Origin: Mesorhabditis belari
Lineage: Eukaryota > Nematoda > Chromadorea > Rhabditida > Rhabditidae
Assembly (NCBI GenBank): GCA_958450365.1
Contig: CAUEEP010000754.1
Span: 1,830,001-1,894,000 of the forward strand
Direction: 5' to 3'
Length of the DNA: 64,000 nt
The notes under the pieces are model-generated. The model was not told the origin of the DNA. It searched no databases and saw only the letters and a program-made list of their open reading frames with translations. A program made the position numbers and the translations under genes. The stretch's first letter is position 1. Every line of letters begins with the position of its first letter. Positions 1 through 12,262 of the stretch are shown one piece after another.

Positions 1-2440
1 AAGAAAAGAAATAAGTCAAAGAAATAAATGTTTTTTTTTTGTGTGTGAAGTAAACAACTTTAGAAATCCCCCAGGTCGGGTCAAGCACAATCATTGAACA
101 CTTACAGAATTTGATCTGCACCTTCTTGTTGGTAGCCGTCATGAGCAGATGGACTTTGTAAAGAAATAGAAAAAGATGTGCGGAGGGGAAAACTGCACAG
201 GAGAAAGGGGGGGACAACACCCTGTGGGAGAGGGGAGGTTGAAGGAGCTGAAGGAGCTGAGCGGAGGATGCAAGGGAGGCCAATGGAAGAGCCGAGGCCC
301 TCTATGGGCACATATCTCTGTGTAAAGGGTGTCTATGCAGGCTTTTCTGTCTGCGATCTCACTTGAGCCTTGCCGACTCTTTCTGCTACTAGATTTCTCT
401 GTGTCTAGCCTCTCTATGAATCCTCTTTTGTCTGGATACTCTGTGCTGGACCCTGGCCTCTTCTTTATATGGAAATTCTCGTTCCTGGCCACTTCTCTAG
501 CGTTAGACGATTCTCTAGGCTCTTGCTTGTCTAGACTCTCTGCTGCTCCCCCAATCACCGTTGCTTGAGCCCCATCTCTATAAAAGGTGTCTAGAAGCTT
601 TTACTTGTCTGCGTCTCTAGCCTGTTCTATATAATTCTCATTCTTGGCTGTCACTACAATATCCGATCTCTTCTGTGCATGTTCTCTATTCCAGCTTCCT
701 CCATATTCGGCTCTCTTCATTTCCCATCCCTTCCCATCCCTTCCCTCCCTCTTCCCGCAACGCAACCGCTTCATCAGCCTCAGCCTCAGCCTCCCCCTTG
801 GCACCCCAAAAGTCCTCTAGAGTCTCCTTTCCTCGTTCCAGCCTTCAATAAAGCCCAAACCCAGGCTTAGACACGAGAGAATCGCTGACCCCCAGAGTCC
901 AACGAATTCGGGATTCTTTCAGAGAATTTCCTTGTCACAAAATGAGTTCAGCGATTCGAGAATTCTTGGAAAAAAAACTCATTCCAACGATGGGGAAAAG
1001 CATAATTTGTGAGAAAGGGATTTGAATTATTGGGAACACTGATGAAAAGGAGTAGAAGAAATAGAAATAGAAATAGAAATGGAAATGGAAACTTTTTCGG
1101 TACAAGTGCAAGTGCAAAAATGAAAGCCATAACCATTTGGCTTTCATTTTGTTTGTAAATCTAAGAAACTGTTTAACAATATGTGATCTTTAGTGAGAAA
1201 AAGATGGAAGAATACGAGAATGACAAGGAAGACAATGGCAAGGAAGACAATGGCAAGGAAGATAAACGAGAATGACAAGGAAGACAAACGATTGATCAAC
1301 GAGTCTAAGTAGGAGTTTTCTTTTTCTTTTTTTAAACTAACCAAACTAGATCCTTGCAAGATGAAAATATAGCAAAAAAACATTTTTTTGCAATTTTTTT
1401 AAAACCCACAAAATTCTTCCATGTTCCATTGCATGCAGGGATGGAAATAAGAAAGATAAAGTCAATGGGATTACGGTAGATATTACGGTAGATATTGCGG
1501 TAGAATAGGATTGATGTTCAGCTGATTGTTCAGCTGATAGGGTTACTGTAGGAATTGTTGTTGAATAGCAAGGTTATTCAGCTAGGGATTATGGTAGAGA
1601 AAGGAATTGGTGTAGATGGTGATTAAGATTGTTCTGTTTATAGGGTTTTGTAGGAATTGTTGTCAAATAGAAAGGATTAATTGAGGTTTTTGCTAATAGA
1701 GTTACTGTTGTAGAGGATTATTGTAGGAATTGAGTCAATGCCAATGTCAAAGCTCAAGGATTACTGTAGGAATTGATAGATATTGATATAGACAATAAGG
1801 ATTGTCTCAAAGCTCAAGGATTACTGTAGGAATTGAGTCAATAAGGATAGTTTGGTTTGAAATTGGACGATTGTTAGTAGGGCTACTGTAGAAATGCTTT
1901 GATTAGATTGATCTGGCAGGATTTGGGGATCGTAGGATGTAGTTAACGAAATGAAATGAAAACTTTAGAAGAGATAGTAGATATTGATCTGTTCGTGGAA
2001 ATCCCTCAAGGGATGAGGGGGATGAATGGCAGAGATGGAGCGATGAAAAAGGGACTATCGGGGACTATAGATGGGGAAAGCCCTGCCGCTTTTTAGTTGT
2101 GAATATTGTGGTTGGTGGTGGCACGAATCGATTCCCCTTTTCTTTCCCTCTCTTGTATTTCTATTTCTATTTTCTATTTTCTATCTCTTTCACTTCTTTC
2201 CTCACTTCTTCTCCCCCCATTTCTTGTACTTCTATGGCTACAAATCGCTTTTCTCACACCGATTTTGCTCCATCGCTCCATCGCTCCTTCCAGTGCTATT
2301 TTCATTCAACTTTTTCGTCATTCTATCTCTACAAACTATCCGAATTAGATGTCATTGAATGAGAGCCATTGAATTCGATGATTTTACTTGAATCGACTAG
2401 ATTCTAGTCTAATCCAGGCACTTGAATAGAATTGAATGAT
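1..2440. other. Gene-poor leader with CTCTAG-rich and GTAGGAATTG-rich stretches
   Basis: No gene could be supported. Bases 340-850 are C/T-rich with recurring CTCTAG and TCTCTAG words. Bases 1060-1090 hold AGAAAT repeats and 1205-1285 AAGGAAGACAATGGC repeats. Bases 1440-1880 carry many diverged copies of GGATTACTGTAGGAATTG. Open frames here are short and compositionally biased, without splice-phase continuity. Confidence 0.5.
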
Positions 2441-2575
2441 CATTGATCATTGCTATTGATCATTGATATTGATCATTGCTATTGATCATTGATATTGATC
2501 ATTGCTATTGATCATTGATATTGATCATTGCTATTGATCAAATCCATTGATCATTGCCATTGATCAAATCCAGAT
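2441..2575. repeat. ATTGATCATTG minisatellite
   Basis: Direct reading shows about ten copies of a 12-14 base unit, alternating ATTGATCATTGCT and ATTGATCATTGATATTG. The unit contains the palindrome TTGATCA, so the array can also form small hairpins. From here to 3269 no gene is visible. Confidence 0.85.
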
Positions 2576-3269
2576 CATTGACCATTAACTGGCCATGATT
2601 TGCATACTTTAAATAGCTTAGTCTGTACTTAACTAGCTTTTAACTGATCCACTGAGGTCAATTCGATCAAAACCAAGACCTCGTCAGCTTTAAAAGATTA
2701 TCCAAATCAACTTCAAAGCTGACTAGGTTTTGGTCTTCAAATCAACAATCAACATCTCCATCCAAATCAACAAAGACTCAAATCAAATCAGTTAACACTA
2801 ACACCAGTTAACACCGATTTCAGTTAACACTGTACTGAAGAGACAGTACGTAAGCTACGAAGAGTACGGTAGCTTTTGAAAATGGACAAATGAACAAAAA
2901 TGGACGTTTTAGACAAACGGATTATCGTTTTTTCCCCCATTTTCCCCCATTTTCAAACTGTTTCCCCCCAGCCGATCGCATGCGATTTGTCGATTTCCCA
3001 ATTTTTCTCTCTTTTCTCCATTTCAATTTCAAAACTCACCCCTCTTCTTTTAAAAAAATTGAATCACATTGCGATCATTTCTTTTTTTGGCTATTTTTAA
3101 ACCCAATCGAATCATGCATGTTGTGGGAATGAGAAAGCAAAATAGAGTTTTGAGGAGAAATTTGGATCATCTGGATTTATGGAAAACATAGAAAAAGCTT
3201 TGGAAAACATAGAAAATTGGCTTTGGATTTGACAATAAAATCGGAAAATAAGATCAAAAATTGTCAATT

Positions 3270-6169
3270 CTATGCTACAGAAATGCTACAGAGAAAACCC
3301 CCAGTTTTTCTTCCCCAAATTCCCCTTCCCAACCTGGATCTTCCCAAATTCCCCTTCCCAACCCGGATCTTCCCAAATCCCCTTTCCCAACCTGGATCAT
3401 TGTCCTCGTGATCATCTCCATTCAAAATAATCGACACTTTTTGACTTTTTCTCCTTTGAATCCCTTTTCCATTCGTTTTCTTTGACGCTGATTCTTTTCT
3501 TTGGATTAACTTGAAGCTTGCTGTCACAGCTACATCATTTCCATTGTCATCTTCATCGTCATCGCTCAGTTCTGCGAGGAAAATCGGATTGTGGATTGTT
3601 CTTGATCGACTGACAAAAGATTGTCCCAATCCATGGATTCGTACTCAGTTTTTAAGGTTATCTATCAAAGGTTATCTATCAAAGTATCTATTTTAAGGTT
3701 TTCTGTCAAAGTCAAGCGCTACTACAGCGCTAAAAATCACCCGTTCTAATCACTCAGCTCTAGGCTCATATTTATGTTATTTCTGTAGACCAAAACGATT
3801 AATTTCTTTTTTTAAATGAAAATTCACATCATTTTCTTTATATATTCAATTTTTCATGACCATAACATCAATAGAGAATTTTTTCTGTTTAAAAATGGCT
3901 TGTCAAAAAAAATAACGAGGCTGCAATTCAAAGTTGAAATTTATGAAACAAAAAAACCCCACAAAATAACTTTTTCTTTACAGTTTCTTTTTCTAAAAGC
4001 TTAGTTTTTGCTATGTTTATGTAAATTCAGTTGAAAAAAATATAAAATGCGTTAATATTTTCTATTAAAGATCATCGATAAAAGAACCCCTGAATTTGAC
4101 GAAATATTTTTGACAACCCATTTTTAAGCGTACAGAAAAAATTATCTATTGATTTTATGGTCATGAAAATTTGAATATATACAGAAAATGATGTGAATTT
4201 TCATTTAAAAAAAGAAATTAAACGTTTCGGTCTACAGAAATAACAGAAATATGAGCCTAGAAAAAAGGACGGCTTTATTTCTGGTCGCCCGGTAATCCCA
4301 AGATTGACAGAACTATCGTATCTCATATAAAGTGATTATTCTATCGATTTCTATGGTTTTCTAACGATTCCCATCGATTCCTATAAATTCCTATCGATTC
4401 CTAACAATTCCCATCAATTCCTATCAATTCCTATCAATTCCCATCAATTCCTAACAATTCCTATCTATCCCTATCCATCCCTATCCATTCCTATCGATCC
4501 CTATCAATTCCTATCCATTCCTAACAATTCCTATCAATTCCTATCGATTCCTATCGATTCCTATAAATTCCTATCAATTCCCATCAATTCCTAACAATTC
4601 CTATCTATCCCTATCCATCCCTATCCATTCCTATCGATCCCTATCAATTCCTATCCATTCCTAACAATTCCCATCAATTCCTAACAATTCCTATCGATCC
4701 CTATCGATCCCTATCGATTCCTATCGATTTATCTACCTTCATCCTCATCGTATTCCTCACTTTGATCACTTCCCTCTTCATCATCGTCTTCTTCTTTCTC
4801 TTTACTTTTCCCCGGTCTCGACAATGTCAATGTGCTCGTTTCTACAAGAAAAGACGAAAAAATCGAAAGAATTTCCCCCATTTACCGTTTCCCTCACTCC
4901 TTGTACTGATCGAGAAATTGCCAACAGCGTCCACTTTATAAATAGCTTGCATTGGATAGAAATTTAGAAAAAATAATCAATAAGATGTTCAGTGGGGAAA
5001 GGCTTGGAGAGAAAGGCAAGGGGAAAGGCAAGGGGAAAGGCAAGGGGAAAGGCAAGGGGAAAGGTGACAAGGGACCCGGTTTGTGGAAATGTTGTGAACT
5101 ACACAAAAAAAAGGGTGAAAAAGGAAAAAGAGATTTGAGGAGATTTGAGGGAAAAGCTCAAGATGACAACAGCTGTGAATTTGAGGACAAAATCAGTGAA
5201 AAAAAGAAGAAATTTGAGACTTTCTGGGCTTTCGGTGATTTTTCATTCGAAATTTTCTAACCGGCATTGATTTATGAAGATCGAATGGGGATTTATGCGA
5301 TTGGAAAGGGATTTAGCTTTAGTAAATGTACTTTGTGCTAAACGCATCTCATCTGGGGGCACAATTCAGAGTTGAGAAGCACTAGAAGAAGTGGGTTTCT
5401 CGTGTGTGAACACAAAGAACACAAAGAACAAGTGTGCTCAAGTTAAAAAAGTCAAAAAGTCGTCAATTTTTCAAAAAAGGGAAAGCGATTCTCAAGTGCT
5501 CAAAAAGATTGAAAAAAAAAGGTTTTCTCGGGAAATAGATTGAAAAATTGATGAATAGACTTTAGTTGTTTTAAATGTTTTAAATTTAAATGGAAAAATT
5601 GACTGATGAAGGTTTGAAATTGATCTAAAATGACTGATGAGAGTTTGAAATTGATCTAAAATGACTAATGACGATTAAAATTGACTAATGAAGATTAAAA
5701 TTGATCTAAAATGACTGATGAGAGTTTGAAATTGATCTAAAATGACTAATGAAGGTTAAAATTGATCTAAAATTGACTAATGACGGTTAAAATTGCTAAT
5801 AAAAGCTAATATTAATAAAAAAAAATGATTAATGAGCGTTAAAATTGGTCAAAAATTGGCTAAAAGTTTAAAATTAATCGAACAAATACAAAAAATTACG
5901 CAAAAAAACCCATAGAGACATGAAAAAAAGCTCAAAACGCAGGTAGAATCGGTTTTTAGAGCTTTTTAGACAATTTCTACTACGTTTTAACGACAATTTT
6001 AACGACAATTTTCAACGTTTACTCACCAAATTCGATGTACAATGGAGTGATGTACTGTGATTGAAATTCCCGAATCTCTCTGTGTTGTTCTTTGCATTTC
6101 TCTCGAAACTCTTTCTCTCGCTTCTCACGCACATTTTTACCAAAGAAAAAACTCGACGCTAGCATAGAG
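3270..6169 (-). CDS. Unrecognised protein with acidic, lysine-rich C-terminal region (5' incomplete)
   Basis: Four minus-strand exons join in phase: 6169-6027, 4945-4886, 4841-4737 and 3571-3270. Acceptors are CGCTCAG, ATGCAAG, TTTTCTTGTAG and TTTTCCTCGCAG; donors are GTGAGT, GTAAAT and GTAGAT. The first visible exon is charged and helical (REKREKEFREKCKEQHREI), then reads QYITPLYIEF. Exons 3 and 4 give a strongly acidic run (KEEDDDEEGSDQSEEYDEDE then ELSDDDEDDNGND), followed by a basic segment near SKKTNGKGIQRRKSQ. The last 35 or so residues are Gly/Arg-rich and come from a 29-base repeat at 3310-3400, so the true 3' end may lie elsewhere. No family was recognised; the charge pattern would suit a nuclear protein, which is inference only. 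The last intron holds a foldback element and a satellite. Confidence 0.5.
3760..4262. mobile_element. Foldback element with arms of roughly 110 bases
   Basis: The left arm begins CTAGGCTCATATTTATG and continues with TTATTTCTGTAGACC. The right arm is its inverted copy, ending in AATATGAGCCTAG. Arms match with a few differences down to a central AT-rich spacer. No coding capacity is seen. It lies inside the last intron of the acidic-tail gene. Confidence 0.75.
4333..4731. repeat. 10-base satellite, unit like CTATCAATTC
   Basis: About 40 tandem copies of a decamer, with variants such as CTATCGATTC, CTAACAATTC, CCATCAATTC and CTATCCATCC. A higher-order block of about 150 bases is visible twice (from about 4410 and from about 4580), so the array grew partly by duplication of larger segments. 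Confidence 0.9.
5011..5065. repeat. GGCAAGGGGAAA 12-base repeat
   Basis: About four exact copies of a 12-base purine unit. It makes an open frame that reads as alternating Gly-Lys, but there is no other support for a plus-strand gene, and the stretch lies in an intron of the minus-strand gene. Confidence 0.85.
5590..5830. repeat. TTGATCTAAAATGACTGATGA repeat cluster
   Basis: Diverged tandem copies of a unit of about 35 bases containing AAATTGATCTAAAATGACT followed by GATGAGAGTTTG or AATGAAGGTT. It is intronic with respect to the acidic-tail gene. Confidence 0.7.
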
Positions 6170-7390
6170 CTGAGCGGGCAATTGGGAATACTTTAGAAAT
6201 TTTTGAGAGTTGTGGAGGTTTTGAGGATTCGTGCTGATTGATTGGAAGGGATCAAGGGAATAGGTTTGAATTGGATTTGAGTTGGATTTGAGTTGGATTT
6301 GAGTTGGATTTGAATCCAAGCTTTAGATTTAGATCGAAGCTTTGGATTTTGATTGGATTTGATTGGATTTGATTGGATACTTGGATATGTAGAGCAAGTT
6401 TGATAGTTTGATTCTTTTAGTTAATGATCAGAATATGTTGTGAAATAGGTAGGAATTGTAGATGAGACAGTTGATGAAATTGAGAGCCCGAATTTTGAGC
6501 TTTAGCTGAATAGCTGAAGTGCAGAAAACTTAGGAAAGCTTGTGGAACAATTTCGCTCAAGATAAAGCTCAGCTGAAGCTTGGAGTCCGCTCAAGAACAA
6601 GATAAAGCCCAGCTGAAGCTTGGAGTCCTGAAGTCCTGAAGTCCGATTTCAAAATAGATCGAGTAAATCGAGTGTGAATGAAATGTTGACTGAAACCCCG
6701 AAGATGAGTCGAGAATAGATAGAGAAATCTCTTCTTTTTGAAGCTCTTCTCTTCAAACGGCCTTCTTATCCATAATGGGATGTGAAAAGCGCTGAGTTGA
6801 GCAGGGAAACGATTGGGAAAGATGAAAAAAAAGAATAAACCCTTCCCCTTTTTTTGGTTTTTTCTGTTTTTTCTGTTTTTTCCTTTTCTTTTAACGCCTC
6901 AGCTATGTATGAGCCGAAGAAGCTGTCGATGAAAAAAGAGAATTGCTCGGTTCAGCCTGATGGAGAGACGATGATTGGGCCAGAGATTTTCTCTTTTCTT
7001 TTTTCTTTTTGAAATCTTTTATTTTAGAGGAAGTTGGTTGATTTGGAGACAGGGAACAGAATTGGAATTTCACGTAGAATTCAAAGCTTTACCCGCATTA
7101 GATTTCCTTGGTTCAGCCTGAGGTTCAATCAGCTCGTTTTTTTTTAGTTAATGGAACCGAAATTGATGAAGAAGATGATGAAGAAGACCAAATTGATGAA
7201 GAACTTTGACCAAAAATTAGTTCAAAGATTGATCTTTTTGTTGTTAGACGCTAGGATTCAAGAATTGGATTCAATTTCAAGAAATGATCGATTGATGATC
7301 AATTGATGATTGATTCAAGCTTGATCGGTTGATGATCGATTCAATCTTGATCGATTCCTTTATCGAACCTTTATCGAACCTTTATCGACC
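6170..7390. other. No gene seen; GTTGGATTTGA repeats
   Basis: Bases 6265-6375 carry GAGTTGGATTT and GATTGGATTT repeats. Bases 6540-6640 contain a doubled GCTCAGCTGAAGCTTGGAGTC word. The rest is AT-rich with pyrimidine tracts that mimic splice acceptors but lead into no convincing exon. Confidence 0.5.
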
Positions 7391-7591
7391 TTGATCGAGC
7401 AAAGAATTGATCGAAAAGTTGCTCAAGTTTATCAACGTTTATCCAAATTGAGTGAAATTTTAGTTAGACAATCGAATCAAGCACAAAAATTGCTTCAAGA
7501 TAAACGCTTGATTGATCATTTGAAAAAGATTCATGAATACTACTCTCAGAAAAATGGGGGAACAGTTGAAAAGATTGTATTGGAGAAATGA
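7391..7591 (+). CDS. Doubtful short amphipathic reading frame
   Basis: An open stretch of 66 codons with balanced nematode-like codon use ends in TGA at 7591. It would encode a helical, charged segment (VYQRLSKLSEILVRQSNQ, then KKIHEYYSQK). There is no ATG in frame and no strong acceptor just upstream, so it could be a terminal exon, a gene relic or chance. No family was recognised. Confidence 0.25.
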   Translation: MIEQRIDRKVAQVYQRLSKLSEILVRQSNQAQKLLQDKRLIDHLKKIHEYYSQKNGGTVEKIVLEK

Positions 7592-7974
7592 GATGGAAAA
7601 AATGGACAGCTGTGGATAGGATCAATTTGAAGAAAAGGAGAGAAAAAGGAAAAGAAAAGAAAAGAAAAAGAAACAAGAGTTCAGGGGAAAAGCTCTCTTT
7701 TTCTTAAGTCTTTTCAGGGTAAAGTGTGTTTGCAACTCCCTTGAGATCTTTTTTTCGAGAAAAGCCTCAAAATGACACATGGAGGAACTCTTCGTTGAGA
7801 GGAAAACTGAGGGGATTTGGGGGGAATGCGTTGTGGATTGATGGTGGATTGGAAATGCTGTCATTGCTGAGATTCCTTTGGAAATTTGAGAGCTTGTCTA
7901 CAACGATTGGATCAAGTTTTGGCAGTTGAATGAAATGATTTGATGAAATCGAGTTTAAATGATTTTTCGGTGGA

Positions 7975-8185
7975 TTAGCTTAGGTTTTGATTTGCTTAGC
8001 TTTTGAGGGTAGCTTAGTTTAGCTTTTGATTAGCTTAGGTTTTGAGGGTAGCTTAGCTTAGCTTAGGTTTTGGTTAGCTTAGGTTTTGAGCTTAGCTTAG
8101 CTCAGGTTTTGCTTAGCTTAGCTTAGCTTTTGGGGTTAGCTTAGCTTAGGTTTTGCTTTGCTTAGCTTTTGCTTAGCTTAGCTTT
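7975..8185. repeat. AGCTTAGCTTAGGTTTTG minisatellite
   Basis: Irregular tandem array of AGCTTAGCTT and TTAGGTTTTG words, about a dozen units. Between 7.7 and 8.3 kb the flanks also show two diverged copies of a segment with AAATTTCCAAAGGAATCT-like and TTCCCCCCAAATCC-like words. Confidence 0.75.
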
Positions 8186-8736
8186 TCACATGCAGAAATT
8201 TGTCATTTCTTAAGATTCCTTGGATATTTGAGATTTTCTAACAAATCTAGTAGATGAAGATGAAGAACTGAAAGGATTTTGGGGGAAATGTGTTGAATTC
8301 TACTGGTTTTGAAGCCTAAATTAGTGAACAAGTTCAATATTGGATTGATTCGATTGATTTAGTTTGCCGGTTTAGTTCATGATCAAGAAAATAGACCTTT
8401 GAGAACACTTGAACGACAATGATTCGGACAACAATAACTCGAACGACAATAACAATTGAATTGAATGGTATTTGTATGAAAAACCCACTTGTTTGTCCTT
8501 GTTTATTATCCCTTGCCGATGAGGATTCTTCAGCTCCTTTCTTCAGGAATTTCAACATCCTTCCTTTTCACTCCAAAACCTCCTCAATTACCGACAAAAA
8601 TTGATTTCTTTCCTTTTTGGTGAATTTGATTCGATCTTTGGTGATCTTCTGTAGATGATTTTAATCAGAAAAACATTAGAAAATGAAAAATGAGAAAGAA
8701 AATGAATGAGAAAATGAATGAGAAAGAAAAGAAATG

Positions 8737-8853
8737 TGCTTGGCTCCCTATCTCTCTAAATTTGGTTCCTTATTTCTACAAGTTTGGCTCCTTATCTCTA
8801 CAAGTTTGGCTTCTTATCTCTACAAATTTGGTTCCTTATCTCTACAAATCAGA
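8737..8853. repeat. 24-base TTTGGTTCCTTATCTCTACAA repeat
   Basis: Four to five tandem copies of a unit reading TTTGGCTCCTTATCTCTACAA, with G/T and C/T variants. No gene is visible around it from about 7600 to 8930. On the minus strand, 8665-8580 gives an exon-like stretch (KDRIKFTKKERNQFLSVIEE) that ends at an in-frame TGA, too little to call. Confidence 0.8.
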
Positions 8854-9064
8854 TCAACAATGGTCAACAAATAGTTAAAAGAATTAAAAATAGATCAAAG
8901 TTTGTTGAAAATCTTACAAATTTTGTGTATATGTTGTGTCCGATTTAGATTTCCGTCCGATTTAGATTCAATCTAAGTCGGACGTCCGATTTAGATTGAA
9001 CTTATCGCGGACGTTCGATTTAGATTACAGTCTATATAGGACGTTCGATTTAGATTCAATCTAA

Positions 9065-9455
9065 ATCTTATATAGATTGAACAATAATATAAACATGCTT
9101 AATTTCATAAACGTTTAATTTCATAAACGTTCATAAACGTTTTCTGTAGTTTTCTGCATTTTTCAAAAGTCTTTTATTGATTACAGTCTATATCGGTTTC
9201 AAATAAATAAATTTGTTTCATAGTTGGGTTTTCTTTTCAGAAAAAGACAGTGACAGACCTTTGAAAAGCGCAGAAAATTGCAAAAAAACGCTTAAGAACA
9301 TATATTAAACACTTGAATTATTGTTCGATCTGTATCGAACGTCCGATATAGACTGTAATCAATAAAAGACCTTTGAAAAATGCAGAAAACTACAGAAAAC
9401 TACAGAAAACGCTTAAGAACATATATTAAACATGTTTATATTATTGTTCAATCTA
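9065..9455. mobile_element. Foldback element with TTCAATCTATAT-type ends
   Basis: The left half (ATTGAACAATAATATAAAC through TTTTATTGATTACAGTCTAT) is repeated inverted in the right half (ATAGACTGTAATCAATAAAA through ATATTATTGTTCAATCTATA). It is preceded at 8938-9060 by repeats of GTCCGATTTAGATT in both orientations. No coding potential. Confidence 0.65.
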
Positions 9456-9976
9456 TATGTCGTAGCCGATTATGAATGAAATTTTTTGATAAATCTTTCT
9501 AGTAGAGCAACCCTTTAATGTATGAGGACAATATTATATCATCATGTAGCGAATTCAATTCTGCGTCGATTGGTATCAAATTTGTGAGTTTAGGTTAAAA
9601 ATTACCGGCGCTACAACGTCGTTTCATTCAAAATCGGCGGGACCCCCGTAGCCGATGATGAATTTCAGCCGATTATGAATGAGTGGGTCTAGGAGCGTCC
9701 AACCATCAAGTATTTGGTATCATTCAACGCAGAATCATTAATAATTATGTTAAATTTTTAAAATTAGAAAGATTAGACGAAAAGAAAAAAAATTAGAGCC
9801 AAAAAACTGTTTGTTCAAGAGGAAACTTTGAGGCCCCATAATTTTTTTTCTTTTCGTCCAATCTTTCTAATTTTAAAAGTTTAACATAATTATTAATGAT
9901 TCTGCGTTGAATGATACCAAATACTTGATGGTTGGACGCGTCCGGACCCGCTCATTCATAATCGGCTACGACATAT
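9454..9976. mobile_element. Inverted-repeat element, ends TATATGTCGTAGCCGATTAT
   Basis: Terminal inverted repeats read TATATGTCGTAGCCGATTAT at the left and the complement ATAATCGGCTACGACATATA at the right. Inside, 9693-9945 is a long near-perfect palindrome containing GGTATCATTCAACGCAGAAT and its inverse. The terminal motif is repeated internally near 9647-9690. A short relative lies at 40,680-40,763. Confidence 0.8.
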
Positions 9977-10787
9977 ATAAGACGTATTATTGTTCAATCC
10001 ATATAAGATTTCGATTGAATCTAAATAGAACACAACATAAACAAATACAAATTTTACTGCCTTTTAAAAAGCTTTAGGGTTTTAAGAAAAGTGTTAAAAG
10101 TGTTTTGAATCAATTTAGAATCAATTTAGAATCATTTTTTACATTTATCTATCTTCAATCAATACTCTTTCTAATCAGCTCAAAACTTTTTAAAAAAAGC
10201 CGTCAAACTTTCAGCAAATCGGTGAAAAAATGTAAATGAGGAGGGAAAGCAGGCAAAAATGGAGTGACTTTTCGTCAATATTTTTTTTGGGAAAAAAAAG
10301 GGAAAAGACGAACAAATCGATCAATTTTTTTTTTTTTCGCCTTTTCGAACCGATAAAATGTGGCTTCTGTGCTTTTGCCTTTTTGGGGGAAAAGAGATGA
10401 GAGAAAGACGGTTTTTGATAGGGGAAATTGGGGAATGGAAACGAGAGGGACAAAGTTTCGATTAGAGAATGGCAAAGACAAGCATTCGATTGGGGAAATA
10501 TCGTTGGCTTTATTTATTTAGAAATCCTAGAGTATTTCTAGCTTTTACAGCTTTTACAGCTGTTCTATTTTAGATTTTACAGCTTTTTTTGAAGCTTATG
10601 ATGCTCTAGTGCAACTTATGATGCTCTAGTGCAAACGAAACCCTTCTGGTGCATGGGATAGCTGGCAAAGCTGGCAAAGCTAGCAAATTCAACCTTTTCT
10701 TCATGAACTAATAGTAGGATTGATCTAAATTCAACTCTAAAGTATGCGCCAGATGGATTTAAATTGATGACTTTAAATTTGAGCACA

Positions 10788-10984
10788 ATCCAGCCAATAT
10801 TTTGTTAATTTTGGCACTTTTTACCAAACTCCTTGAGAAGCTTTTTGTGCTTTACAAAAAGTACAGCACTGTACAAAAAGTACAGCACTGTACAGCTGTA
10901 CAGCACAAAAAGCTTCTCAAGGAATAAAAGTTTGGTAATATGCTAAAAAAGTGCTTGAAAATGGCAAAAATATTGGCCGGATTT
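10788..10984. mobile_element. Foldback element around a TACAGCACTGTA core
   Basis: The left arm CCAGCCAATATTTTG through CCTTGAGAAGCTTTTTGTGC pairs with GCACAAAAAGCTTCTCAAGG through CAAAAATATTGGCCGG. The centre holds tandem palindromes of TACAGCACTGTACA. No coding capacity. Confidence 0.75.
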
Positions 10985-11235
10985 GGCTTATTTCCGAGAG
11001 TTATTTAACAAAAGAATAGAAAAATCGAGAAAAAGAAATTGATTTACGTTTGAAAAATATTTGTTTTACAAAATTTTAACTACAATATTTTGGTTCTAGA
11101 AAAGAAAATGAAAGAAATTAAAAAGAAAAAGTATTTAGACAAGAAAATGAAAGAAAACCAAGGATTTTTTTGAGTCAAGAGTTAGAATGTTGAATGAAAA
11201 ACAAGGAATTTTATCTTTCCAATCATCAAAATGAT

Positions 11236-11370
11236 TGGAAAGAAGGAAAGAAAGGAAGAAGGGAAGAAGGAAAGAAGGAAAGAGGGAAAGAAGGTAAGAA
11301 AGGAAGAAGGGAAGAAGGAAAGAAGGAAAGAAGGGAAGAAAGGAAGAAGGGAAGAAGGAAAGAAGGAAAA
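11236..11370. repeat. AAGG/AAGAAGGG purine tract
   Basis: About 130 bases of GAAAGAAGGAAGAAGGG repeats on the plus strand. The apparent long frames across it on both strands are products of base composition. Bases 11,400-12,260 show no gene. Confidence 0.9.
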
Positions 11371-12262
11371 AGTTTTCTCGATCAAAAATTGAAAAAACGA
11401 TGAAGGGGAATTTTTAGATTGGAAGAATATTGAAGAGAAATTGGAAAAGAAATGGGGAAAATGGGGAAAAAGGAGAAAAGGGGAGACTGTTTTGCATAAT
11501 CAATGTCTCCTCTTCTCAATTCGACTCTTTTCCCCCTTCTTTCCCCCTCTTTTCTCTTCTCTTTCTCTTCTTCCCATCTCTTTCCCCTCAATCAATTCAC
11601 TTCTTCTAGCCCTCATTTTGTTAAGAAAATGAAGGAAAATGAAGGAAAAACCAGTCAATACAATAAGAATCTAAAAATAGAAATCTAAGCCTTATTTCTG
11701 GGATTAAAATTGTTGTTCAAAGTGCATTTGTCAATTAAAATTCGTCTACAGAATTTTTATTAGAAAAAGCTTTCAAAAATGCCTTAAGATCACCACCAAA
11801 TAAATAAATAATTGCATTATAACCGCCCCTTTTGCCCCGGAATTGACTATGCCAGAAGGCGAGAAGACGAGCCAAAAGTGCACCACAAGGCCAGAAGACG
11901 AGCCAAAAGTGCGCCAGAAGACGTGGGGTTTACGAGAAGCTCAAATACGTGACTACGTGACTGGCTTGCTTTGCATAATGAATTCCTGGCTTTCCTGGCT
12001 TTCCCTCGATTTCCCCAATCAATTCTAGACACCCTCTTTCAGAAAAAGTAAAGAATCCTTAAAAGAGGAAAAGATTACGAGAAAATTCCAAGTTACAAAT
12101 CAAAGGATTAGTCTTTTGAGGGACAAAAATAGAAAATCAAAGGATTTGATCGAAAAGATTCATGAATTGATGGGGATTTCGAGAAGAAAGCCGAGAATTG
12201 CGAGAATTGTAGGGCTAATTTTGGGAAATTTCAAGTATTTCAAGTAGGAGCTTTAAAGGAAT

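Noticed and set aside
101..568. Overlapping frames at the left edge as an exon
   Set aside because: Several overlapping frames on both strands with no splice signals; the sequence is repetitive in CTCTAG words.
4952..5260. Gly-Lys repeat frame as a plus-strand gene
   Set aside because: Explained by a 12-base repeat inside an intron of the minus-strand gene.
11182..11591. Frames on both strands across the AAGG tract
   Set aside because: Open only because the purine/pyrimidine tract lacks stop codons.
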